The translations under genes were made by a program, and so were the position numbers. Source: an uncultured Paracoccaceae bacterium (GTDB taxonomy: Bacteria > Pseudomonadota > Alphaproteobacteria > Rhodobacterales > Rhodobacteraceae). From it: a stretch of DNA of 8,268 nucleotides. The stretch covers positions 1 through 8,268 of the forward strand of contig CALCPC010000412.1 in assembly GCA_937900975.1 (NCBI GenBank). The letters are read 5' to 3'. Positions 1-5,836 of the stretch are shown piece by piece (the stretch's first letter is position 1; every line of letters starts with the position of its first letter). The notes under the pieces were generated by a model. The model was not told where the DNA came from. It ran no database searches and saw nothing but the letters and a program-made list of their open reading frames with translations.

Positions 1-668
1 GGGGCGACAATGCCATAGGCGAGAAAGACGCATAGAAACGTCCCGACAAGCGCGCCGCCGATCATTTTGCCGAGGACTTCGGGCGGCTGGTCGATGGAGG
101 CCATGGTTTTGATCACGCCAAGAACCGCCGCAACGATCCCAAGGGCGGGCAGCCCGTCCGCGATGGTTTGCAGGGCGTGGCTTGAGTGCTCGGCATGGTG
201 TTTTAGCGTGTCCATCCGCTTGTCGAGCAACTCCTCCACCTGGTTCGGGTCGTCGTAGTTCATCGAGGCGGAGCGCAGCGTGTCACAGATCATGTCGATG
301 GCTTCGTGATCGGCGAGGATGCGCGGAAACTCCGTAAAAATGTCGCTGTCATGCGGCGCTTCGATATGGCCCTCAAGCTCGAGCGGGTTCTGGCGGGCAA
401 CGCGGATCAGGCGGAACAGCAGGACCAGAAGGTCCTGATAATCCTCAGGTTTCCACTTGGCGCCCTTAAACACTTTTCCAACGTCGCCGATCGTCTGTTT
501 CAAGCCGTGGCTGTCGTTGGCGATCACGAAAGCGCCCACCGCCGCACCGCCGATCATGATCATTTCGAAGGGCAAGGCCTTCAGGATGATGCCCAGTTTG
601 CCGCCGGCCATCAGATAGCCGCCAAACACCATCACAAAAACGATGCCTATTCCCAAAAACCCCAACAT
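1..668 (-). CDS. motA: Flagellar motor stator protein MotA, partial (C-terminus beyond window)
   Basis: MotA is the inner-membrane stator subunit that, with MotB, conducts ions and pushes on FliG. The reading frame starts at ATG 668-666 and is open to the left edge, giving 222 residues; the family usually has about 285-295, so the last transmembrane helix and cytoplasmic tail are partly missing. Visible features are a hydrophobic N-terminus (residues 4-20) followed by the family-typical GGYLMAGG, a second helix (about 33-50), a charged cytoplasmic region (about 53-165), and a third helix containing DGLPALGIVAAVLGVI at 171-186. P174 there corresponds to E. coli Pro173. R92 and E99 in the cytoplasmic region appear equivalent to the FliG-contacting R90 and E98 of E. 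coli (manual alignment). A fourth helix starts near 203. The gene lies last in view of a minus-strand operon with fliL; motB is not visible. Confidence 0.95.
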   Translation of the reverse strand, partial: MLGFLGIGIVFVMVFGGYLMAGGKLGIILKALPFEMIMIGGAAVGAFVIANDSHGLKQTIGDVGKVFKGAKWKPEDYQDLLVLLFRLIRVARQNPLELEGHIEAPHDSDIFTEFPRILADHEAIDMICDTLRSASMNYDDPNQVEELLDKRMDTLKHHAEHSSHALQTIADGLPALGIVAAVLGVIKTMASIDQPPEVLGKMIGGALVGTFLCVFLAYGIVA

Positions 669-670
669 AG

Positions 671-705
671 CCTGCCCCTATCCCATACCTCTTTGTCCGG
701 GCAGG
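671..705 (-). promoter_or_regulatory. Inverted repeat in the motA leader overlapping its ribosome binding site
   Basis: In the 99-base gap before motA there is a perfect 7-base inverted repeat, CCTGCCC at 671-677 and GGGCAGG at 699-705, with a 21-base loop. On the minus-strand transcript the arm next to the start reads GGGGCAGG and ends two bases before AUG 668. It contains the only G-rich Shine-Dalgarno candidate (AGGGG, about six bases from the start). Folding would therefore hide the ribosome binding site. The repeat is seen directly; a regulatory role is inference, and one 7-base repeat in GC-rich DNA can arise by chance. Confidence 0.35.
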
Positions 706-767
706 ATTTAGCGCGCGGTCCCTTAAGATTCCCTCAAATGCCGGTGGAGGCGGGGGGGCTGCCGTGC

Positions 768-1334
768 TCATTCCGTCGGCGCCGTTGCATTGCGGGAGGC
801 CATGATGACGCTGACCGTATAGGCCGTCTCGGTCGTCATGGCCGATAGCACGCCGGCCGCGGCTTCGGGCGCCATGCGGATCAAGAAACCGGCCGCGAAG
901 ACCGGATCCATGGAATCGAAGATCACCGCGGCGTTTTTCGGTTTCATGTTTTGGTAGACCGCCGTCAGGCGTTGGATGTCGTTTTCCGCCGCCTCGTCAG
1001 CGATGGCAAGCGTCGCGGCAAGCCGCTCCTCCGCTGCGATAAGGTCGGAGCGCCGGCGCTGGAACTCCTCCTCCGACAGCTCAAGCAGCGCCTGTTGCTC
1101 GGCGATGCGCCGCTCACGCTGGTCGAGTTGCGCGGCCCGTTCCTGGATCGCCGTCAACAGCGCGTCAGCCTCGTCGGTTTCGATCAGCCGCGCGGCCTGC
1201 TCGCTGACTTGGTCGGCGAAGGCCGAGCCCGTGGTGCCAAGCCGCAACAGACCCGACGCAAGAAAGCAGACCGTGATAAGAAGCAGCGCATGTCCCCGCT
1301 GCGGCGCGACGGAAAGGACAGGTCGCCGCGCCAT
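768..1334 (-). CDS. MotE-like / MgtE-N-domain flagellar envelope protein
   Basis: This 188-residue protein has a hydrophobic N-terminal segment (about residues 14-40, signal anchor or cleavable signal ending near AFA-D). A long charged, Glu/Gln/Arg-rich helix with coiled-coil character follows (about 44-118), and then a compact C-terminal domain (about 122-182) with the pattern VYQNMKPKNAAVIFDSMDP and APEAAAGVLSAM. That pattern is typical of the MgtE N-terminal fold shared with MotE proteins. In Sinorhizobium MotE is a periplasmic chaperone for the motility protein MotC; whether this protein has that partner is unknown, and no motC is in view. Its start overlaps the stop of the upstream gene by one base (TGATG, 1336-1332), which implies translational coupling. 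Position between fliL and motA suggests a role in stator assembly or stability. Family assignment is fairly good; function is inferred. Confidence 0.75.
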   Translation of the reverse strand: MARRPVLSVAPQRGHALLLITVCFLASGLLRLGTTGSAFADQVSEQAARLIETDEADALLTAIQERAAQLDQRERRIAEQQALLELSEEEFQRRRSDLIAAEERLAATLAIADEAAENDIQRLTAVYQNMKPKNAAVIFDSMDPVFAAGFLIRMAPEAAAGVLSAMTTETAYTVSVIMASRNATAPTE

Positions 1335-1942
1335 CAGGACGCCGCCTTGGCCAGACCGCGGAGCCGAGCGATCAATTCGGATCGTTGTTCAGCCGCGCTT
1401 TGCGCCGCCGGGCGCTCTGCTGCAGGCTGGGCGGGCGCCGGCGGTGGCACCGGGGCCGCTTTTGCAACGCCTTGCGTGTTTGGATCCTCGGGGGCCGGCG
1501 CCGGGGCCGGGGTGTCTTCGCGGCGCAGCGTGGCTGCGGCGCGCTGCGGCTGCTCGGGCTTTGGCGGCGGCGTTTCGGCACGGGCCGGTCGTGCCTCCGG
1601 CTCCGCCGCCGGGCGGCGGCGGGCTTTGCGCACCTTATCGGCATCAACCGGCGCCACGCTGTCGCCTTTGTGCAGCGCGGCCAACATCATCTCAAGCCGT
1701 CCGGCCGCAACTTCTGCCCGGGCAGTCAAATCGGAGAGATCACGCGATTGCTCCCGCGTTGCGGCCTTCGCCTCCGCAAGCGATGAGCGCGTCTCTTCCA
1801 CCTGCGCCGACAGCGACGCGATGGCCCCGCCAAGACCGCGATCAAGGTTGCGCAGCGCCGTCAGCCGCCGTGACAAAACCCAGCAATACAGCGCCGCCGT
1901 CGCCGCTGCTGCGATCAATAGCCCGTCTGCGATAAGCTCCAT
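1334..1942 (-). CDS. Single-pass membrane protein of unknown function in flagellar operon (possibly DUF6468-like)
   Basis: This 202-residue protein has an N-terminal membrane helix (about residues 5-24, LIADGLLIAAAATAALYC) followed by basic SRRL, so the rest is probably cytoplasmic. Residues about 28-95 are an Ala/Glu/Arg/Leu-rich segment predicted to be coiled coil. Residues about 105-183 are a low-complexity Pro/Ala/Glu/Arg linker. The extreme C-terminus (about 187-202, SELIARLRGLAKAAS) looks like a short conserved amphipathic helix, a possible docking peptide. The layout recalls uncharacterised proteins labelled DUF6468 in alphaproteobacterial flagellar loci, but that is from memory and not searched. 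ATG 1942-1940 lies 13 bases after the fliL stop, behind AAAGGGG. The opposite strand is also open here, as expected from the GC-rich repetitive linker. No enzymatic motif is seen. Confidence 0.75.
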   Translation of the reverse strand: MELIADGLLIAAAATAALYCWVLSRRLTALRNLDRGLGGAIASLSAQVEETRSSLAEAKAATREQSRDLSDLTARAEVAAGRLEMMLAALHKGDSVAPVDADKVRKARRRPAAEPEARPARAETPPPKPEQPQRAAATLRREDTPAPAPAPEDPNTQGVAKAAPVPPPAPAQPAAERPAAQSAAEQRSELIARLRGLAKAAS

Positions 1943-1955
1943 GATGGGCCCCTTT

Positions 1956-2447
1956 TCAGTTTAAGATGAATTCCATGATCAGAAGATCGCGCACATAGCC
2001 GTCACCAAGCACGATCTGGATTCGGCGCAGCATCTGGGCGCGCAAGATGGGCAGGGAGGCGGGGTCTTGCAGTTCCGCTTCCTCCACCGCGCGCAAATAC
2101 GTGTTTAGAACATCGCGCACGCGGGGCAGCATCTCGGACACCGTTTGCACGGATTCTGGCATCACTTCGAGTTGCGCTGTGAATTTGAGGGATCGGGCCT
2201 CCGACCGGGGGCCGAGCGAGACGATAAGGGGCTCCATCGGCAGGAACGTGACCTTCGGCTCCTCCGCTTCATAGGTCTCTTCCGCGTCGCCGCCCCCGAT
2301 CAGACCGTCGAGCGCGCCGATGTAGGAGGCTGCGAATCCCCCGCCGCCCGCAACCAACGCCCCGATTATGGCGATCAGAATGCCCTTCGCGGCCGATTTT
2401 GGCGGTGCATCCGACGCTTCTGCGCCTGGATCCGTTGTTTCTGACAT
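1956..2447 (-). CDS. fliL: Flagellar basal body-associated protein FliL
   Basis: FliL is a single-pass inner-membrane protein that surrounds the stator and supports torque or stator stability. From ATG 2447 the product has 163 residues: a short polar cytoplasmic tail (1-20), one membrane helix with a Gly-rich stretch (about 22-46), an acidic linker, and a periplasmic domain (about 62-163). That domain opens with KVTFLPMEPLIVSLG and ends in LLIMEFILN, matching the typical FliL beginning (a short strand before the Leu/Val-rich segment) and the terminal hydrophobic strand. An in-frame GTG at 2480 would add 11 residues; neither start has a strong ribosome binding site, and ATG 2447 gives the more usual short tail. 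It is the first gene of the minus-strand operon and diverges from fliF, with a CtrA-like site between them. Confidence 0.9.
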   Translation of the reverse strand: MSETTDPGAEASDAPPKSAAKGILIAIIGALVAGGGGFAASYIGALDGLIGGGDAEETYEAEEPKVTFLPMEPLIVSLGPRSEARSLKFTAQLEVMPESVQTVSEMLPRVRDVLNTYLRAVEEAELQDPASLPILRAQMLRRIQIVLGDGYVRDLLIMEFILN

Positions 2448-2501
2448 GCTGCGCCCGATGCGTGAAATTCTTTCCGTCACCCCGCTTTAAGCACGGTAGA
2501 G

Positions 2502-2516
2502 CTAACCAATTCTTAA
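2502..2516. promoter_or_regulatory. Candidate CtrA binding site in the fliL-fliF divergent region
   Basis: The sequence CTAA-CCAATTC-TTAA matches the CtrA consensus TTAA-N7-TTAA with exact spacing and one mismatch in the first half. The TAACC continuation of the first half also fits the extended consensus. It is one of few TTAA-type words in this GC-rich window and sits 55 bases upstream of the fliL ATG and 72 bases upstream of the fliF GTG. CtrA is known to activate flagellar genes in alphaproteobacteria, including several Rhodobacterales, so control of one or both divergent operons is a reasonable inference. No confident -10 element could be assigned on either strand. Confidence 0.6.
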
Positions 2517-2544
2517 ACCTGGTCACGCATCACTCCCCCCTGTC

Positions 2545-2568
2545 CACCGGCGTCAGAACGGTCCGGTG
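2545..2568 (+). repeat. Short inverted repeat (possible leader hairpin) before fliF
   Basis: CACCGG at 2545-2550 and CCGGTG at 2563-2568 can pair as a six-base GC-rich stem with a 12-base loop. The stem ends five bases before ATG 2573 and 20 bases before GTG 2588. If the fliF transcript begins upstream of it, the hairpin would crowd the ATG but leave the GTG and its ribosome binding site free. The repeat is short and may be fortuitous. Confidence 0.3.
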
Positions 2569-2575
2569 CGGGATG

Positions 2576-2582
2576 AAGAGGG
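2576..2582 (+). promoter_or_regulatory. Ribosome binding site supporting the fliF GTG start
   Basis: AAGAGGG lies five bases before GTG 2588 and contains the GAGG core. No comparable purine-rich motif precedes ATG 2573, where the upstream bases are GGTGCGGG with no spacing. This favours GTG 2588 as the fliF start. Confidence 0.5.
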
Positions 2583-2587
2583 TTGCA

Positions 2588-4156
2588 GTGACACAGCTCC
2601 TGTCCACCTGGGATGGCCTTGAGGGCCGCCAGAGACTTGTGGTTGTTTTGGCCATTGCCGCCGCTGTGCTGGCGATGGTCGGGGTTTATCGCTTAGCGTC
2701 AAAGCCGGATATGGCTTTGCTTTACGGCGGGCTCGACGCCGCCAGCGCGGGTGAGGTTGTGACGGCGCTTGAAGCCGGCGCTGTGCCCTATGAGGTTCGG
2801 GGAAACGCGGTCTACGTGCCCTCGGCGCTCCGCGATCAGACGCGCCTGACGCTGGCCGGCGATGGCCTGCCGGCGGTCGGCACCTCGGGCTACGAACTCC
2901 TCGACACGCTTAGCGGGTTCGGCACGACCAGCCAGATGTTCGACGCCACCTATTGGCGCGCAAAGGAGGGGGAGCTTGCGCGCACCATCCTTGCCTCTCG
3001 CGATATTCGTGCCGCGCGCGTGCATATCGCGAACGCCTCCAACACGCCCTTTGCCCGCAATATCCAACCCTCGGCCTCGGTGACGGTTACAATGGCGCGG
3101 GGGGCGCTTAGCCCCGCTCAGGCCGAGGCCATCCAATATATGGTCGCCGCTGCGGTCACCGGGCTTGAAGCAAGCGAGGTTGCCGTGCTCGACAGCGAGG
3201 GGGGCGTGATCCTTGCCGGGGCCGACCAGACCGGCGCCGCCGCAGCCCTTGATGCCACGCAGTCGCGGGCCGAAACGATGCGCGCGCAGGTCGAGCGTGT
3301 TCTGGAAGCGCGCGTCGGCCCCGGGAAAGCGGTCGTCGAGGTCAATCTCGACACCGACATGGACAGCCAAACGATCACGGAACGCATCGTCGATCCAACC
3401 AGCCGCGTCACGGTCTCCAGCGATACTGAGGAACGCAGCGAAACCGCCAGCGGTGGGGAGGGCGGGGGTGTCACCGTCGCCTCAAACCTGCCCGATGGCG
3501 ATGTCGAAGCGGGCGCCGGCGCATCCAACCGCACCACCAGCCAGACGCGCGAAATCGAGAATTTCGAGGTGTCCGAAACCCGGCGTGAGCGCACGATCCA
3601 ACCGGGGCAGATCCGAAAAATCAGCGTCGCCGTGATCGTCGACGGAATCACCCAAACGGCGGCGGACGGCAGCCGCACCTGGCAACCACGGTCGGATGAG
3701 GAGCTGACGGCGCTGCGTGGCCTGGTCGAGGCGGCCGTCGGCTTCGACCCCGCGCGCGGCGATGTCGTGACACTGGAGACCTTGGAATTTCCGTCCGTCG
3801 GCGGCGAGGGAACCCTGGTCGCCGATGGCGGCGGCGGCCTGAGCGGCGACATGATGCGGCTGATCCAAACGGCGATTTTGGGTCTGGTTGCCCTTTTGCT
3901 TGGCTTGTTCGTAATCCGTCCCATCCTGACCCAGCCGCCGGCCTTGCCCGCGCCGGAACCCGGTGCCGATGGGGTGGAAATCCTAGACCGCGACGCGCCG
4001 CTGGAGGCGAACTTCGACCCCGATGGCACCCAGCAAATCGCCGCAAGCGATGGGAACAAAATCAAAAACCTGCGCGCCGTGATCACCGAGCGGGCGGACG
4101 AATCGACCGAGGTTCTGCGCCGCTGGATCGATGCCCCAGATGAGGAGACCGCCTGA
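2588..4156 (+). CDS. fliF: Flagellar MS-ring protein FliF
   Basis: FliF forms the inner-membrane MS-ring that carries FliG and houses the export gate. From GTG 2588 it has 522 residues, within the normal range for the family. The N-terminus (TQLLSTWDGLEGRQRL) matches the usual family opening, followed by a membrane helix (about 17-37). The YscJ/FliF ring-building domains follow (about 40-210), with LYGGLD at 45-50. The large periplasmic FliF C-region comes next, with a Gly/Ser-rich loop near 280-310. A second membrane helix lies at about 425-446 (from MMRLIQTAILGLVALLLG), and a cytoplasmic tail ends in a FliG-binding helix (about 491-516, with VLRRWI around W513). ATG 2573 is an alternative start five codons earlier; the still longer frame from 2399 is rejected. 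The stop overlaps the next start as TGATG. Confidence 0.95.
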   Translation: MTQLLSTWDGLEGRQRLVVVLAIAAAVLAMVGVYRLASKPDMALLYGGLDAASAGEVVTALEAGAVPYEVRGNAVYVPSALRDQTRLTLAGDGLPAVGTSGYELLDTLSGFGTTSQMFDATYWRAKEGELARTILASRDIRAARVHIANASNTPFARNIQPSASVTVTMARGALSPAQAEAIQYMVAAAVTGLEASEVAVLDSEGGVILAGADQTGAAAALDATQSRAETMRAQVERVLEARVGPGKAVVEVNLDTDMDSQTITERIVDPTSRVTVSSDTEERSETASGGEGGGVTVASNLPDGDVEAGAGASNRTTSQTREIENFEVSETRRERTIQPGQIRKISVAVIVDGITQTAADGSRTWQPRSDEELTALRGLVEAAVGFDPARGDVVTLETLEFPSVGGEGTLVADGGGGLSGDMMRLIQTAILGLVALLLGLFVIRPILTQPPALPAPEPGADGVEILDRDAPLEANFDPDGTQQIAASDGNKIKNLRAVITERADESTEVLRRWIDAPDEETA

Positions 4157-4767
4157 TGCCCAACGTCAAGCTAGAGGTGTTCACCCCGGGCGCGGAGGCC
4201 ACCGAAGACCGCAAGCGCGAGCTTGCCCGCCGAATCGCGGAGGCTTATCGCGAAGGGCATGGCAAAGGGTTTGCGCAAGGCGCCGAGGCGTCGGCGCGCG
4301 AACATGCCGAGGCGCAAGATCAGCTTCGCGCACAGTTTGTCGAAGCGCTGCGCGACGCTCAACTGACCCAATCGCTGGCCCAGCGCGAGGTAATCGCGTC
4401 GCTTCTGCCAATCCTCGAGGCGCTGACCCGCGCGCTGGCGCCAACGCTTGCCGACGCAGGGTTTCTGGCAGCGCTTGAGGAGCGGCTGCGGGCGGCCTTA
4501 AACACCCGACCCGACCCGGCGCCGCGCGTCCACTGCGCGCCTGAGCTTGAGGCCGGTGTTCGCGCGGCCCTCAGCCAGTTCTCCGACCGGTTCGAACTGG
4601 TGCCGGACACCAGCCTAACACCGCTCGAAGCCCGCCTGTTCTGGGAAGACGGCTTTGACGAAATCGACCTCGACACCTGTCTTGATGCCATGCGCGACAC
4701 CATCGCGGCCTTCCGCGACGCAGCGCTCGGCCAAACCGACCGAAAGGAGAGCGTCCATGTCGGATGA
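4156..4767 (+). CDS. fliH: Flagellar export ATPase regulator FliH (divergent)
   Basis: FliH dimers hold the export ATPase FliI and link it to the C-ring through FliN. This 203-residue protein shows the FliH hallmark: a YREGHGKGFAQGAEA stretch with Gly at 34, 38 and 42 (GxxxGxxxG). A long charged helix (about 43-95) follows, then a mixed C-terminal domain with WEDGFDEIDLDTCLDAM (about 163-179), like FliH/YscL tails. Overall similarity to classical FliH is low, so the symbol rests on this motif, the domain layout and the position between fliF and fliN. ATG 4156 overlaps the fliF stop by one base and is preceded by an excellent AGGAG at 4143-4147, eight bases upstream. fliI is not in the window. 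Confidence 0.8.
   Translation: MPNVKLEVFTPGAEATEDRKRELARRIAEAYREGHGKGFAQGAEASAREHAEAQDQLRAQFVEALRDAQLTQSLAQREVIASLLPILEALTRALAPTLADAGFLAALEERLRAALNTRPDPAPRVHCAPELEAGVRAALSQFSDRFELVPDTSLTPLEARLFWEDGFDEIDLDTCLDAMRDTIAAFRDAALGQTDRKESVHVG
4744..4750 (+). promoter_or_regulatory. Strong ribosome binding site of fliN inside the end of fliH
   Basis: AAGGAGA lies six bases upstream of ATG 4757, within the last codons of fliH. It decides the fliN start over the long in-frame extension back to 4655, which has no such signal and would add residues unrelated to FliN. Confidence 0.75.
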
Positions 4768-5104
4768 CAGTGAGCTGACACCGCTGGCGGACACACTGCC
4801 GCCCACCGAGGCAGAGCGGGAAGAAATGCTGGGCGGTGGGGCCGCACGGCGCCGCGAAAGCGCCTTTATGGGCGTGCCGATCGACGTCATGATCTCGGTC
4901 GGTCGCGCGCGGCCGTTGGTGTCCGAAATCGTCCAACTGCGCCGCGATTCGGTTCTGACCCTCAGCAGCAAAATCGATGACCCGGTCGAGCTTTATATCG
5001 GCGACCGGCTCATCGCGCGGGGCGAGTTGCAGGAGCTTGACGACGGCTCTGGCCAGCTTGGCGTGCGCCTGACCGAGGTTGCCGACCTCTCCAACGGTGT
5101 GTGA
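4757..5104 (+). CDS. fliN: Flagellar motor switch protein FliN
   Basis: FliN forms the lower C-ring, binds FliH and takes part in direction switching. The 115-residue protein has an acidic, presumably flexible N-terminus (1-38) and a SpoA (FliM/FliN C-terminal) domain at about 40-110. That domain begins VPIDVMISVGRARPLVSEIV and contains DPVELYIGDRLIARGEL, both characteristic of the family. Size is normal for a short FliN. It overlaps the end of fliH by 11 bases in another frame and is followed after nine bases by fliP, so coupling on both sides is likely. fliM and fliY are not seen here. Confidence 0.93.
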   Translation: MSDDSELTPLADTLPPTEAEREEMLGGGAARRRESAFMGVPIDVMISVGRARPLVSEIVQLRRDSVLTLSSKIDDPVELYIGDRLIARGELQELDDGSGQLGVRLTEVADLSNGV

Positions 5105-5113
5105 CCGACAACG

Positions 5114-5836
5114 ATGCGGCGTCTTCCCCTTCTGATCGCAGCACTTCTGTTCTTTGCGGCCCCTGTGGCCGCGCAGGACATTTCGCTCGATTTCGGGGGG
5201 GACGGGACGCTGACGCTGCGCACCGTACAAATCTTTGTTCTTCTGACCCTCCTCAGCCTAGCGCCGGGTCTGGCCATTATGGTGACCTGTTTTCCCTTCA
5301 TGGTCACAGTGTTGTCGATCTTGCGCCAGGCCATCGGCGTCCAGCAGGCGCCGCCCAATATGATGATCGTCAGCCTTGCGCTCTTTCTGACCTATTTTGT
5401 GATGGAGCCGGTGTTTCGCACGGCTTGGGAGACCGGCGTTCAACCGCTTCTCGATGGTGAAACGACGCCCGAGGCCGCCTTTCCGGTGATTTTCGCACCG
5501 TTCGAGGCGTTTATGCTCAGCCGCGTCGACCCCGACACGCTGGCCACGATGGCAGAGCTTGCGCCGAACCCGCCGGCAGCCGGGGCCGCGCCACCCCTGT
5601 CGATCCTGATCCCCTCCTTCCTCCTGTCCGAAATCCAGCGCGGGTTCGAAGTTGGGTTTCTGGTGTTTTTACCCTTTCTCGTGATCGACCTGGTGATTGC
5701 GGCCATTCTGATGTCGATGGGCATGATGATGGTGCCGCCGGCGGTGGTCGCGCTGCCCTTCAAACTGGCCTTCTTTGTGCTGGCGGACGGCTGGACGCTG
5801 CTCGCCGGCGCCATGGTGCGGAGCTACGGGACATGA
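5114..5836 (+). CDS. fliP: Flagellar type III export gate protein FliP
   Basis: FliP is a core subunit of the FliPQR export gate inside the MS-ring. The 240-residue product has a cleavable signal peptide (1-20, ending PVAA before QD), a first membrane segment (about 38-58), and the first family signature starting at P61 (PFMVTVLSILRQAIGVQQAP), running into a second membrane segment (LALFLTYFV). A periplasmic or cytosolic loop follows (about 100-160), and then the second signature (about 174-212) with LSEIQRGFEVGFLVFLPFLV and MGMMMVPP. Length equals the usual about 245. An in-frame stop (the fliN TGA, 5102-5104) rules out an earlier start; no clear Shine-Dalgarno precedes ATG 5114, so reinitiation from fliN is likely. 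fliQ and fliR do not follow; fliG does. Confidence 0.95.
   Translation: MRRLPLLIAALLFFAAPVAAQDISLDFGGDGTLTLRTVQIFVLLTLLSLAPGLAIMVTCFPFMVTVLSILRQAIGVQQAPPNMMIVSLALFLTYFVMEPVFRTAWETGVQPLLDGETTPEAAFPVIFAPFEAFMLSRVDPDTLATMAELAPNPPAAGAAPPLSILIPSFLLSEIQRGFEVGFLVFLPFLVIDLVIAAILMSMGMMMVPPAVVALPFKLAFFVLADGWTLLAGAMVRSYGT

Noticed and set aside
748..758. G-rich tract in the motA upstream gap as a G-quadruplex
   Set aside because: Only one run of seven G with no set of four spaced G-tracts nearby.
306..848. Plus-strand 180-residue open frame opposite motA
   Set aside because: Antisense to a clear motA frame and running through the motA leader into the MotE-like gene; no domain or ribosome binding site.
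951..1964. Long plus-strand open frames of 337 and 319 residues
   Set aside because: They lie opposite two well-supported minus-strand genes, are dominated by Arg/Ser/Ala strings from GC-rich antisense codons, and show no recognisable domain.
2448..2480. GTG start of fliL at 2480 adding 11 residues
   Set aside because: Possible, but no better ribosome binding site is present and the ATG at 2447 gives a normal FliL tail; kept only as an alternative.
2399..2587. N-terminal extension of fliF starting at 2399
   Set aside because: It would overlap the fliL start on the other strand and the CtrA-like promoter region, and its residues do not resemble FliF, whose family N-terminus begins at about 2588.
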